Source: Saccharum officinarum
Lineage: Eukaryota; Streptophyta; Magnoliopsida; Poales; Poaceae
Direction: 5' to 3'
Assembly (NCBI GenBank): GCA_020631735.1
Contig: CM036223.1
Span: 7,912,191 to 7,976,190 of the forward strand
DNA length: 64,000 bases
The notes beneath the pieces were generated by a model that had not been told where the DNA came from, ran no database searches, and worked only from the letters and a program-made list of their open reading frames with translations. Each line of letters opens with the position of its first letter. The stretch's first letter is position 1. This document shows, piece by piece, positions 22,761-36,517 of the stretch. The position numbers and the translations under genes are program-made.

Positions 22761-22980
22761 TGTTTGGTTAAAGAGATGAGTCGTTCCTATTTTGTTTGGT
22801 TCAAGGGATTGAAAAAGATGGGTCAAAGTGGTGGCAACATACCATACTCTTTCCCCCTCTGTACCTTCTCACTCTCTAGAATACAGCACATCCCAGCATG
22901 ATTGTCATCCTACCTCGCCGCCCTAGCTCGATAGCGCAGCTCCGCTCATCCACTGCGACGACCGTCACACCCACTCCTTG

Positions 22981-25900
22981 TGTAATAGAACCGACCAATT
23001 ATACGAAATTAAGTAAGAAAATCACCCGCCGAAACAGATAATTTAACCAACTTAAGCCCGTATAACCCGGTAGTCCATAAAACCACGAAGGATTTCAAAC
23101 CAACCAACATATAAACCAAGATCGTACAAGTTTAGCAGTCACAGTCACATATTACATAAAGTTTGCAACAACATTGAGATACATCGGAGTTTAAAACATA
23201 AAGTTGTTACAAACCAAGTTCATAAGAAAGTAGCAGAAGCAAATAGTTTTAAAACCACATACACATTTAGTTCAGATACAGTGCCAGAAGATAGTCAAGT
23301 CCAACAAAAGCATCGGGTAAGAGATACGAAGTGACCATGTCGTTTTAAAACAATGTGCACCCTAGAACCCTGTCTGGTTGCCTCCAACTGTTCCGTTCGG
23401 TCTCCAATTATCCATCAACACATGGTTATTTCCAAGATATCATCCATACCAAAGCTAAAGTATTCCAGTAACCACCTATAATTGCAGGTGATAGGAAATC
23501 ACCGATCGCTACCTGTCTAAGTAGGACTAAGCAATTATTCGATCCTAAACCTAACGGGATAAGAATATAATAAGGTAGGCAAGGATAGTAATAAACGCAT
23601 CAACGGTTTCACTCAACCCCTATAACTTAATGCAACAATATATAAAACTCATATATAAAAGATTGATTTGATAAAGTAGGAGACTTAGGATGCTCCGAGG
23701 CTTGCCTCGCTCAAAGGAACTAGATTGGTGGTCCACGCACTCGGGCAGGTCCTCTCCTTGCTCCTCTACCTCTGGCACCTCATGTGCCTGGATTTCCTAT
23801 GGGTCGGCCCCGGTCTGCTCCTCTTGCACTGCTACTTGCACTTCCTCCTGCGATCCTGTATGATGCAATTGTATAAGTGAGGATGCAAGCGGTGCATTAG
23901 ATGCGATGGCATGTGCTGATCATGATGGCATGCAATGCAGATGAACACACTTAGATTTATTATATAAAATAGAGGTAAAACTTTTCTACTAGGTAGTCAA
24001 AATCATCCAAGGACATGTACCACGAGTACAGGTCATCTACTGTATTCTCTTCTATTACTAAATACCACTATACACCCTTATTATCGTAAAGCCACACACA
24101 GATGCTACTAATGCTAACACCACAACACTAACCTACCATGCCAAGTCACATCAGCAATTCAAGGTGCTTCAAAGATACACCAAAGTGTACAACATAAACT
24201 AATCATGCAATAAGAATTATATTTTTATCACTTTAATATAGGGCTACAATATCAACATATGTGTATGGTGCTCAGAACAATCTAAGAAAATTACAGTAGC
24301 CTTATCATACTATAAGTAGACTACCATAAAATTTTCATGGCATTTGGATAAGTAAAACAACCTACACAAAAATGACAACTATGGGGGATAAATGAGCATG
24401 AAAATACTTTGTACTATGAAAAGTATCAAACAACAGATTTAGTAATTTTCCCATGTTCTATATAGTATACAAATAATATAGAAAAAGTTTTACATACATG
24501 TTTTATTCATATTTTTGGCTCTAGCAATTTTACAAGAAATAACAAATAAATGCACCAAAAATAGATAGCTATATTTTTCTATAGAACATGCATGACACAT
24601 ATTTTTCATATGAGGTGCATCACATTACTAGACTAAAAAAATAAGTTTTACATTTTTCTGACCTCTATTGTATTTACTAGGCATTTTCCAAGAAAACATC
24701 ATTTTAAAGAATTAAATAAAGTCCTATATAAAAGTATCACAAATTTGACATGTAATATTTTTAAACCATAGATCTATTCATAAGGAGTCTATCAAAATTT
24801 GTTTCAACAATTTTGAAGCATTATTTTTCGAGTTATGAATTTCCAAAGTATTTCAACAAAATCTAGAAATCATTTTTCCTTTTATTTGAAAACCAGCCGG
24901 ACCCACAAACACTGGGTGCACCCAGACTCGTTGTCACGCGGGACCCTCGGGTCAGTAGGGCCCACCCATCGACCGAACCCTCAGCTCACCTGTCCGCACC
25001 CATAGAGGTAACTAAGTGAAGAAATGGTGGCGCGGAGCAAGCTCAGCTGTGGGAATGGCGGACGTGGCGGCGCTGCTCAACACCGACGGGCCGAGCCAGG
25101 CCACGACGTCGCGCGAGAAGGGGCGGAGGAGCTCCGTGGGGGCGAGAGGGAGATGCTGCCCGCGAAAAAGGAGGGGCGGAGCAGGGAGATTGGCATGGCC
25201 ACGAACTCCGGTGAGCTCCGGAAGACGCCGGCGTGACATGCACGGCCAAAACGGCTCTCACCTTGGCGCTACGGTGGTGCAGAAGGTGCGTTGCATCGAG
25301 GCGGAGCCCGCACGAGAGCTAGCGGAGCTCAAGCAGGAGCAGGAAGGCGAGGCCGAGCTTGGCGGCGGCGTTAATGGCGCGGCGACCGCGTGGCTCCGCT
25401 ACTACTGCGAGGCGAGAAGGGCGAGGCGGGCGAAATGAGGCGAGTGGGGAGGCAAAGCATGGCGCAACACATTTTGGAGAGCGAGGCGCGAGTGTGGGGG
25501 CCACCGGGGCGCCAGGTGCCGGCTGGAGCCGTACGCCGGCGGCCACGGGGCGGGCTGCCTCTGCTATGGTCGGGCGCGGGCGCGAGCGTGAGCGCGGGCG
25601 GCGAGGTGGACGCGCGGAGGCGGGCCAGGCCGGCCTCGCTGCTGGGCCGAGAAGTGGGGCGGCGGCCCAATAAGAAAATAAAAGCCTTTTTCTTTATATT
25701 TTTCAATAAATAGCCCTAAATCTCCCATTTTGAGCACCAAAAAATCATTTTCAAAAGGTGGCCTAAAAATAAAAGTTGTTTAGAATTTTGAACTCTACAA
25801 CTTTGCTTAAAGGTGCAATTTAAAATTCCAACTAGATTTTGAAATAGAGATTTAAAGTTCATTTAAATCAAAATCACATTTTTCTAGGTTATTTCTAAAA

Positions 25901-26165
25901 GCAAAATTTGAGGAAATTTTGAATACCAAACTTGCTCCAAATTATTTACTAAGGATTTCTATGTTGTTTATTTACTAAAACAAGCACATACAATGCATGA
26001 CAAGCATCAACATCACATTCAATCTCCTGAAACAGAACATCGCAACATGCATGTTTCGAAAACCTATTTCAAGTCTATATTTCATGTGATGATTATGAAT
26101 ACATAATGATGATTATGCTAATGATTTGCAAATGCTAATGCATGCTTAACACCTAGGATGTTACA
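22981..26165 (-). mobile_element. Solo LTR of a Tekay-type Ty3 element
   Basis: On the + strand it starts TGTAATAGAACCG and ends GGATGTTACA. CCTTG lies on both sides (22976-22980 and 26166-26170), a perfect TSD. It aligns with the chromovirus 5' LTR at 50404-54270 (CAATTATACGA, CCCGTATAACCCGGTAGTCC and others) in the same orientation. At 3185 bp it is shorter mainly because about 0.8 kb, including the conserved block at 37290-37620, is absent. It contains a GC-rich section (about 25016-25680) whose open frames on both strands are base-composition artefacts. Confidence 0.88.
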
Positions 26166-26307
26166 CCTTGCCCAGTGCGGTCCCCTTGAAGCTACCGCAA
26201 GCCCTGCCCGCTAGGGTTAAGCTTGCATGTCCTATCCCTCGGGGCTAAGCTCGCTTGCCCGTGTGGGAGCATGAAAGTATCTTTGATGGTTAGAGGAGTA
26301 GTGAGAA

Positions 26308-28747
26308 TGAAGGGTCGAGATGGCGGACTAGAGGGGGGTGAATAGTCCTTTCTAAAACTTAAACGTATTGGCTAACCAAAACAAATGCGGAATTAAACTT
26401 ATCGGTCTAGCCAAGACTACACCCCTCTAACTAAGTTCACAAGCACCTCACAAAGATCCTAATTAAGCAACTAATGTGCTTTCCTTAGCAAGAGCTCTCC
26501 TATTTAATTCTAGAGCAAGGTCACACAAACCTATGCACTAGTACTTTGCAAGCAAGAGAGAGCTCCTACACAATTCTAGTAAGCAAAGCGCACAAAGCCT
26601 AAGCTCACTAGCAATGCTCAAAAACAAGGCAACAAATGCCAAATTAGAGAGCGCAAAACACTTAGCTACACAAACTAAGCAATGTGACTAACAAGGTTAC
26701 ACAAACTAAATTAGTCACGCAAGGGGAAGCTTCTAGCTACACAAGCAAGAAGACAACTAGCAAGCTACACAAGCAAACTAGTTACGAGAGCAACTACACA
26801 AGCACAAGTATATATGAAAGTAAATACAAGCTTGTGTTGCACGAAAGCAAACCACCGAGAAGAGTAGACAATGTTGACACGGTGATTTTCTCCCGAGGTT
26901 CACTTGGTTGCCACCAAGCTACGTCCCCGTTGTGTCGACCAACACTTCGTGGTTCGGCGGCTAATCGGTCACACACCGAGCCTCTCAAAAAGCACCGCAA
27001 GAACCCACCATAAAGTGTGGTAGCTCAATGACATGCTCAACTAGAGTTGCTCTTCGCGATCCCCGCGGGGTGAGCACAATCCCCCTCACAAAGCTTCTCC
27101 GGAGCCTCGCACAATCTTCTTGCGAGCTTCGACGGAGCCACAAGCCACCAAGCCATCTAGGAGGTGGCAACCTCCAAGAGTAACAAGCACCACCAGCTTG
27201 CAACACGATCACCTAGTGCCACACGATGCAATCTCTCAAAGCAACGCACTAGAATCGCTCTCTCACTCGATCCGATGAACACTATCAAGCATGAGTAAGT
27301 TAGATGACTCCCAAGCACTACCACACAAGTCACAAAGACTATAGTGTGCTCAACTACCGGCCATGGCCGGCCAAGGCATCTATTTATAACCCCACGGTCA
27401 AATAGAGCCGTTACCCCTTCACTGGGCAGATTTCGGGACGACCGGACGCGCCGGTCGTAACTGACCGGACGCGCTCAGCCGCGTCCGATTCTCCAACGGT
27501 CACTGACCCCCAACGGTCAAACCAGCGACCGGACGCGCCCCTGGCAACGACCGGACATGCCCGTCAAACGACCGGACGCGCCGTTCAAACTGACCGGATG
27601 CGCTGGTGGCATAACGGCTAACTGCGAAGCAACGACCGGACGCGTTCATCGCGCAGACCGGACGCGCTGGTCCCGAGAATGACCGGACGCGCTGGTCGCC
27701 TGAGCAGCGCTCAACGAAACAACGACCGGACGCGCTGAAGAAACATGACCGGACGCGACAGTGCCAGCGTCCGGTTACAGTCTAGTAAGCTCCCTGAACG
27801 ATCGGACACGTCCGATCATCAGTGACCGGACGCGCCTCGCGTCCGATCATCGAACTAAAAAATGCGCAGACACCGAACACTGACCGGACGCATCCGGTCA
27901 TGCAAGGACCGCGTCCGGTTCAGCGTCCGATCACCTCTGTGACCTCCGTTCGCCTCCATTTCTTTTCCGACTTCCGGTGTAGTGGAAAATAGGCATTTCA
28001 ACTTCTCGAAAACACCTGAATCCCGCGCTCGCAAGCTCGGCGGGAGGGAGAGAGGAACCCAAATCCTCTCTACCGCTCAAACTTCATCGCCTTCGTAAAT
28101 GTGCCAACACCAACAAGTGATCACCACCTTGTGCACGTGTGTTAGCATTTTCATAATCATTTTACCGAAGGAGTTAACCACTCAACTTGCCACACCACTC
28201 GATCCTAGCAACGATGCATAGTTAGATCACACGAGTGGCACTAGATGACCGATATGCAAACAAGTTTGCCCCTCTTGATAGTACGGCCATCTATCCTAAA
28301 CCCGGTCATCAACTTCTCTACACACCTATGACCGATGAAATGGAAATGCCCTAGGTTATACTTTGCCTTGCGCATTCCACTCCATCTCCTCCGACATTGA
28401 TGCAACACATGCACCAACCAATCACCAAATGATATGATTCACTTCATATCATCACGTGACCATATTGGTTCATCGATCTTGACCTCACTTGCTCTTCACC
28501 GTTGCCTCGGTCCTTCGACGCCAAGCCATCACACAACTTGTCCTTCACCCTAGCAACCGGTCCATCAAGCCAAGCCTCATCTTGATCTTCTCCACCTTGG
28601 TCACATGACTCCATGTCATGTCTCATATGCAATGAGCTCCTTCATGACACCATCACATGTGGACTAATCTCCTGTGTATCTCACATAACCACATATTAGT
28701 CCACCTAAGTTGTCACTCAATTACCAAAACCAAACAAGGACCTTTCA
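26308..28747 (-). repeat. 3' LTR of Sire2
   Basis: On the + strand it starts TGAAGGGTCGAGATGG and ends AAGGACCTTTCA. The adjoining bases on the interior side are the PPT (AAAAAGGGGGAGAT on the minus strand). A minus-strand TATAAATA lies at about 27381-27388, upstream of which (27440-27940 on the + strand) is the CpG palindrome array. It is nearly identical to the matching parts of 34176-36512. Confidence 0.92.
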
Positions 28748-31700
28748 ATCTCCCCCTTTTTGGTAATTGATGACAACTTTACAAAGATATGAAAATTATG
28801 CTTTTTCAAGCTAGCACTTCACACAAGTGTAAATTGCTAACTTGTTTTGGATTTAATGTTACTTATCCAACATTTAAGCTCTATGTCAAGATTTGGATAA
28901 GCACCATAAAATCCGACTTGGTAGTGATAACTCCCCCTACATATGTGCTCAAATGGTTTGGTTTTAAGCTTGCACATATGCATAAATATGAAATTTGAGA
29001 GAGGGTTAGCACTACTAAGTGATGCTAAGGTGTATAGAATAAACCTTTGTAGCTTGATACCAATTAGTAGCTTGATACCATTTGAAAATCACAAGTTTGC
29101 CACCATCCTTAGCATCATGAGTAGCTAGACATCAAAAACACTAGAAACCTCATGAGATCAACATTATAAGCAAGGTTCTAGTTTTTGCATGATAATCATA
29201 AGTCTAGCTAACATCCTATGCATGCTAGTTATCAAATCATCATTCAAGTTCTATAACTAGCATACACCACACAAGCATGCATATTGAATTTAAGAACTTA
29301 TGCAATGCAAGCAAGCACATGAATTATGCACATATCAAATGTAATCAATCAAAGTTCATGAGCTTGCTCTCCCTACTTATGTGCTTTCTTTGTCCAAGAA
29401 TGTTTGATCCCCTTACATTCTTCAATGTTACTCCCTCTTTGTCCATGTCCATGTCTAATCTTTCCAATATTTCCCCAAAGCTCAAAAAGCTTTCATATCT
29501 TTGTCCAACTTCTCCCCCTTTGTCATCAATTTCCATAAAAGGTGTTCTTCTCAATTGATACAAAGGCTTGTATTAGGGTAGATGGTTGAGACTTGAATAT
29601 TGCATTTTTGATGGACATTACCACATATGTTGGAATGACAAACTTTATGGTTGCTCTTGAGATACCACATAGGATCTTTGACCTTGATACCAATCGGTGG
29701 GGCTCCTCCCCCTATGTCATAGCATGTGTCATTCACTTGAGATACCACTTGGAGATGAGGGTAGCATTTCTTGATTTGATCACTTAAGGTTGAGGATCAC
29801 TTGTGAAACCATCATCTTGCATGAATGATACCACGTAAAGCTACCATGAGTAGAAATGTGATACCATTTGAAAGAATTTTCTTGTATGGATTCACTTTGA
29901 AGGATTTGACAATAATATTCACTTCTTGAACATTTGCTATCTTCATGAGTACTACTTGTAAGATATCACTTGTAGATTATTATCTAAACACCACTTGTGA
30001 ATACCACTTGGAAGATCAATTTGAGTCTAGATACTACTTGAAACAAACTAGATATCCATTTTCATTATTGTCTTGTGCTTGTACTCTTATCATGGTCATG
30101 AGCTTCTTGTATGACTTGAACTAAGTTGATTTGCCTAAGATTCCAAGTCCGGTTTGATCCAATGACAAGCTTCTTCACACCTCATACTAAGGGTTATCTT
30201 GCCAATGTTGTACTTGTCACTTGTTAGCAATCCAAACTAGATCAAGTACTTGGGTTTACTAGCTCATGAACAAACTCATATACATACCACTAGAACATTT
30301 AGACAATCAAGCAATAGTGGTAGGCTATGAATCTAAAATTTTCATTTGTCATGCATGATCCTGATAAGCATGTACTATATGCACTAACCGCATACTAGTA
30401 AGGGATGAAATGATCATGCACATTACAATGATACCTTTGCTATGTTGGAGTAGAGGATAGTCACATAGATTCTAATTCATTACTCCAATAGCAATGTGAA
30501 GTCCAATTTATAAGCTTGGTGAAGACCAATCATCATAGATAAATCCATTCTTCACCCACATGAAATGAAAACCACTTATGATCAAGTGCACTATCTCTTA
30601 AGTTGTGGTTGACTTGCTTCATCTTTTTGATCAATGCTTGCATGGGAGAACTACTTAGAATACCACTTGAAATATATGACTAGTTCTCTTTTGGGTGTTG
30701 CTTGCTTTTCTTGATCAACCCTTTTGATTGCTTCAACTAAGCATCACAAGTTCCTCGGATCACCACTTCCATGTTAGCCTTCCAAGTCCCAAACTTGGTT
30801 TCACCTACACACGGCGGCAAGCCCCTCACTAGGGAGAAGTGACCTTTCTCCAAAGAACCACTCTTGATACTCACTTGAAATGGTATAGTTTGATTGATCC
30901 AAATGATGAACTCAATCTTGATGAATAATCCTTGAATCAATATTTGAGTCCAATTCTTCCTACATGTTTAAGTTCTTTTCTTTCTACTAAATGATCTCCA
31001 ATCATCACTAAAACTTAAACTTCATCTTCATCTTAAGTTTGATCTTGATCTTCAAATTGAGTACCAAATAAGTACACCAAGTACATTTCACAATACAAAA
31101 GTCTTGTACTCATTGCTCATCATGCTTTTAGATCAATCCAAAACCAAACTTAGGTACCTCAACCACTTGTAAACATGTTTCTAACTTGAGGACCTTTCAA
31201 TTAAAGTGATTCTAGATTAATCCAATGATTGTCACTTTTCTGGCAGATTCTGTACCCTTCAAAGAATAATTCATATCTCCCAATGTACAGATCCAAATGC
31301 CATAAAATTTGGTGGAGATGTGATTCACTAAGTCATATAGCAGCTGTAAAAATTTGAGATTCATTTGACATCTAGATTGCTACCAGATTTTAAATCTTCC
31401 ACCACTGCTACATGCTGAAAACTGCTGCATTATGGCTGACAAGATGTACTCCAAAATCATAGCATTTCTTGTCCAATTCCCATGAAATTTCTACAGCATC
31501 TCATACCATAAGTCTAGAGCATGTATACCAAATTTCAAGCCAATCCAAATAGATTTGGTTACTCAAACATGGCTAAGATCACTGCTAGCTCAGATTTTTA
31601 ATGTAGGACAGATTTCAATACATGAGCTATTCTTCATCAAAAGTGAATCAAACTTGAAACTAACTTGTTTGAATACTTTCACAAGACATATATCCATCCA

Positions 31701-32110
31701 ATCCACTTACTAAATGTCATCTCATGAATTTATCCAATACAAATCAATTCAAACTTGATTACTTAAGCATTTAATCCATTCAAACATCTCATAGCAAGCA
31801 ACATTGCATATATATCTAATTCAATAAACTCATATGCACCCAAGTGAAATGATCAACAAGAGATATACCTTGGTTAGCTCATGATCATCCAATAGCAAGC
31901 TTTCAACTTGAATATTTGCAAGCCATCAAATATATCCAATAAATCACCACAATCTTTAACATTGCACTTGTATGTTGTACCACTTGAACTTCACTTATTT
32001 TGACTTGGCATTGGGATTGGATATGCATTGAGCTTCATAACTTGATTCAATATATGATGAACAAAATGAAACCAATTGAATCAAGCCTCCAATACCGATG
32101 GTACCTATAA
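28748..32110 (-). other. Sire2 non-coding 3' region with multiple purine tracts
   Basis: There is no open frame with retrotransposon motifs here. The PPT next to the LTR is followed (minus-strand upstream) by further G-rich purine tracts at about 28930-28937, 29508-29521 and 29702-29713, matching the multiple-PPT feature of Sireviruses. From about 29030 to 30680 short elements of the form GATACCACTTG recur a dozen or more times with variation. The part nearest the LTR is similar to the Sire1 3' region. The remainder (about 30960-32050) is AT-rich DNA of unknown origin sitting where pol would be. Confidence 0.75.
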
Positions 32111-32114
32111 ACAA

Positions 32115-34124
32115 TCATCCACTTTTTGATGGTACCCAAACAAGTTTGGGTTCTCTCAAGTTAGGAGCAACATACTTAGGCAAAGCCTTAGTATGGATAG
32201 CGGGATGTTTTGCAATTGCAATCATAGAGGTACCATTGCCATCCTTTCTAAGCACATTAGTATCAACAATTGAAACAAGCTTAGAATTTTTACCTAGGGG
32301 ACATGAATGAGCCATGTGTCCCCTTTCCCGGCATAAGTAGCACATTCTCTTTGCTTGAGCCTTGTCTTCCTTGTTCATATTGTGCTTCCCATTGCCTAGA
32401 CTCTCATGAGTTGCTTGAATCTTCTTTTCAAGTTTGGTAGGACACCCCGAGGTAAAGTATCCTATATCTCCACACTTGAAGCACTTGATGTGAGCATGTA
32501 CTTTCTTCTCATCTTGATTCTTGCTCATCATCTTGACATCTTGAATTTGTATTGGATGTCTTGCTCTTCCACCCCTTCTTGTTTTCTTCTTCTTTATCAT
32601 CAAGTCACTAACATCTTCATGATTGATCTTGACTTTAGCTTGGGGCTTTGCTTTCTCTTGCTCAACTAGTGGCTTTGGTTGAGGCTTAACTTGTTGCTTC
32701 ACCAATTGCTTGGTTGGGCACATTGAGGTGAGATGACCCCAAGTGTGGCATTTGAAGCACTTGACATGCTTTAGCCTCTCTTCTTCTTTCATCTTCTTGA
32801 GCTTCTCAATGTTTGGGCAACCATTAGCAAGATGTCCCGCTTCATGGCATCGATAGCACATGGAATGCGAGAGCTTCTTTTGGAGTAGCTTCTTTATCCT
32901 CTTTTCTTGCTTTCTTTCGCCCTTTGTTATTTTCTTCTTGAAGCCAAGGCCACTTTTGTCACCAATGTTTCTTTGAGTCTTCATCATGTGCTCAAAGGTG
33001 ACTTTTGAGTTGTAGCACCTCTCCAACTTGTTGCTCAAATCCTTCACTTCACTTTTAAGCTCATTGTTCTCCTTCAAAAGGTTAGTCTCACACGACATAG
33101 AAGTAGAACAAGCATTTAATTGTGAAGAGCATGGCATATCTAATAAATCATCACAAGAGGTGGATACATGCTTCTTGCCTACATCACAAGGGTTAGTAAT
33201 ATGTGATTGATCATTTGACCCAAATGATGAGCTCTCACTAGATTTGGTTTCTTCAGTAGAAGGCTTTTTAGTGAGTAAAGCATGTTCTTGTACCAAGTTA
33301 TCATGAGCAACACTAAGTTCCTCATGAGCCAATTTTAGCTCCTCATGTGAACAAGTAGTAACATAAAGTAGATGTTTTTATTGTTCACATATGGTCTTTA
33401 GAAAAGAGTTTTCTTTTTCCAATTTACTTGCTTTTTCCATTTCTCTTTTTAAGGCTCTTGAGAGTTTATAAAGAAGCTCAAAATTTGGATCATCACAATT
33501 AACAACAAAACCACCAACATGTATCTTAGTGTTACCATGTGATGATATTGATGAGCTTGTTGAAGCATCACTCTCATAGCCATCATCTTCACCATCAAGT
33601 GTGCATGGAGTAGAATCATTGTTTGCATCACTTGTGACATTATCATCATTCTTGTCAAGTGATCTTGTGGCATGATCATCATCATCATCACTTGACATTG
33701 AGGTGGAGCAATCCTCTACAATCACCTCGTTGTGGTCATGCTCAACATCCTCATGTACCTCCATCACTATGTGATCATCCTTCTTGAATTTTCCATCATC
33801 CCAAATTGAGGAGCCACAATAGTGATGCTTGAGCGTCGTCCACATGCTATGTGCACTTGAGAGACCCCTCACCTTGTCAAAAATCTCATCATTTAAAGCT
33901 TTGATTAGATAAAACTTAGCTTGTGCATCAAGTGTTCGGCAATCCTTTTGAGCTTGGGTACGGTTACCACACCCATCCAAGTCATGAGAAAAGCCAACAA
34001 CTATGATCCACCAAAACTTAGGGCCAAGAGCACGAAAATGATCAAGCATGTGATTTTTCCACCGTGTATAGTGAGTGCCATCAAAAATGTGTTCCACACA
34101 ATCATCTAGCCCATAAGCCGCCAT
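32115..34124 (-). pseudogene. gag: Sire2 gag with four zinc knuckles (one in-frame stop)
   Basis: The frame opens at the ATG at 34124, about 40 bp after the PBS, and ends at 32115 with VWVPSKSG, about 670 codons. One TAA (33378-33380) interrupts an otherwise single phase. The N-terminal part has a copia gag core (FDGTHYTRWKNHM, FDKVRGLSSAHSMWTTLK). An Asp/Ser-rich acidic stretch and Glu/Lys-rich coiled-coil-like segments follow. Four CCHC-type knuckles lie in the C-terminal third: CYRCHEAGHLANGC, CFKCHTWGHLTSMC, CFKCGDIGYFTSGC and CYLCRERGHMAHSC. The third has Tyr in place of the zinc-binding His (TAC at 32457-32459, a C-to-T change from CAC). Four knuckles is more than the usual one or two. 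With no pol behind it, this gag may package its own RNA using helper enzymes (inference). Confidence 0.88.
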
Positions 34125-34160
34125 CCTCTCGGGTCGGTGAAGACCACAAATGAGAGACCC

Positions 34161-34173
34161 GGCTCTGATACCA
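34161..34173 (-). other. Primer binding site of Sire2
   Basis: On the minus strand TGGTATCAGAGCC, a perfect match to the Met-tRNA PBS of plant copia elements, two bases from the 5' LTR end at 34176. Confidence 0.92.
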
Positions 34174-36517
34174 CTTGAAGGGTCGAGATGGCGGACTAGA
34201 GGGGGGTGAATAGTCCTTTCTAAAACTTAAACGTATTGGCTAACCAAAACAAATGCGGAATTAAACTTATCGGTTTAGCCAAGACTACACCCCTCTAACT
34301 AAGTTCACAAGCACCTCACAAAGATCCTAATTAAGCAACTAATGTGCTTTCCTTAGCAAGAGCTCTCCTATTTAATCCTAGAGCAAGGTCACACAAACCT
34401 ATGTACTAGTACTTTGCAAGCAAGAGGGAGCTCCTACACAATTCTAGTAAGCAAAGCGCACAAAGCCTAAGCTCACTAGCAATGCTCAAAAACAAGGCAA
34501 CTAATGCCAAATTAGAGAGCGCAAAACACTTAGCTACACAAACTAAGCAATGTGACTAACATGGTTACACAAACCAAATTAGTCACGCAAGGGGAAGCTT
34601 CTAGCTACACAAGCAAGAAGACAACTAGCAAGCTACACAAGCAAACTAGTTACGAGAGCAACTACACAAGCACAAGTATATATGAAAGTAAATACAAGCT
34701 TGTGTTGCACGAAAGCAAACCACCAAGAAGAGTAGACAATGTTGACACGGTGATTTTCTCCCGAGGTTCACTTGGTTGCCACCAAGCTACGTCCCCGTTG
34801 TGTCGACCAACACTTCGTGGTTCGGCGGCTAATCGGTCACACACCGAGCCTCTCAAAAAGCACCGCAAGAACCCACCATAAAGTGTGGTAGCTCAATGAC
34901 ACGCTCAACTAGAGTTGCTCTTCGCGATCCCCGCGGGGTGAGCACAATCCCCCTCACAAAGCTTCTCCGGAGCCTCGCACAATCTTCTTGCGAGCTTAGA
35001 CGAAGCCACAAGCCACCAAGCCGTCTAGGAGGTGGCAACCTCCAAGAGTAACAAGCACCACCGTCTTGCAACACGATCACCTAGTGCCACACGATGCAAT
35101 CTCTCAAAGCAACGCACTAGAATCGCTCTCTCACTCGATCCGATGAACACTATCAAGCATGAGTGAGTTAGATGGCTCCCAAGCACTACCACACAAGTCA
35201 CAAAGACTAAAGTGTGCTCAACTACTGGCCATGGCCAGCCAAGGCATCTATTTATAACCCCACGGTCAAATAGAGCTGTTACCCCTTCACTGGGCAGATT
35301 TCGGGACGACCGGACGCGCCGGTCGTAACTGACCGGACGCGCTCAGCCGCGTCCGATTCTCCAACGGTCACTGACCCCCAACGGTCAAACCAGCGACCGG
35401 ACGCGCCCCTGGCAACGTCCGGACACGCCGTTCAAACTGACCGGACGCGCTGGTCGCATAACGGCTAACTGCGAAGCAACGACCGGACGCGTTCATCGCG
35501 CAGACCGGACGCGCTGGAAACGACCGGACACGCTGGTCCCGAGAATGACCGGACGCGCTGGTCGCCTGAGCAGCGCTCAACGAAACAACGACCGGACGCG
35601 CTGAAGAAACATGACCGGACGCGATAGTGCCAGCGTCCGGTTACAGTCTAGTAAGCTCCCTGAACGACCGGACGCGTCCGATCATCAGTGACCGGACGCG
35701 CCTCGCGTCCGATCATCGAACTGAAAAACGCGCAGACACTGAACACTGACCGGACGCATCCGGTCATGCAAGGACCACGTCCGGTTCAGCGTCCGATCAC
35801 CTCTGTGACCTCCGTTCGCCTCCGTTTCTTTTCCGACTTCCAGCGTAGTGGAAAATAGGCATTTCAACTTCTCGAAAACGCCTGAATCCCACGCTCGCAA
35901 GCTCGGCGGGAGGGAGAGAGGAACCCAAATCCTCTCTACCGCTCAAACTTCATCGCCTTCGTAAATGTGCCAACACCAACAAGTGATCACCACCTTGTGC
36001 ACGTGTGTTAGCATTTTCATAATCATTTTACCGAAGGAGTTAACCACTCAACTTGCCACGCCACTCGATCCTAGCAACGATGCATAGTTAGATCACACGA
36101 GTGGCACTAGATGACCGATATGCAAACAAGTTTGCCCCTCTTGATAGTACGGCCATCTATCCTAAACCCGGTCATCAACTTCTCTACACACCTATGACCG
36201 GTGAAATGGAAATGCCCTAGGTTATACCTTTGCCTTGCGTATTCCACTCCATCTCCTCCGACATTGATGCAACACATGCACCAACCAATCACCAAATGAT
36301 ATGATTCACTTCATATCATCACGTGACCATATTGGTTCATCGATCTTGACCTCACTTGCTCTTCACCGTTGCCTCGGTCCTTCAGCGCCAAGCCATCACA
36401 CAACTTGCCCTTCACCCTAGCAACCGGTCCATCAAGCCAAGCCTCATCTTGATCTTCTCCACCTTGGTCACATGACTACATGTCATGTCTCATATGCAAT
36501 GAGCTCCTTCATGACAC

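Noticed and set aside
25016..25713. Several overlapping open frames on both strands
   Set aside because: GC-rich part of a solo LTR; frames on both strands without domains are explained by composition.
34161..34173. tRNA-like sequence
   Set aside because: Only the 13 bases complementary to the Met-tRNA 3' end; it is a PBS, not a tRNA gene.
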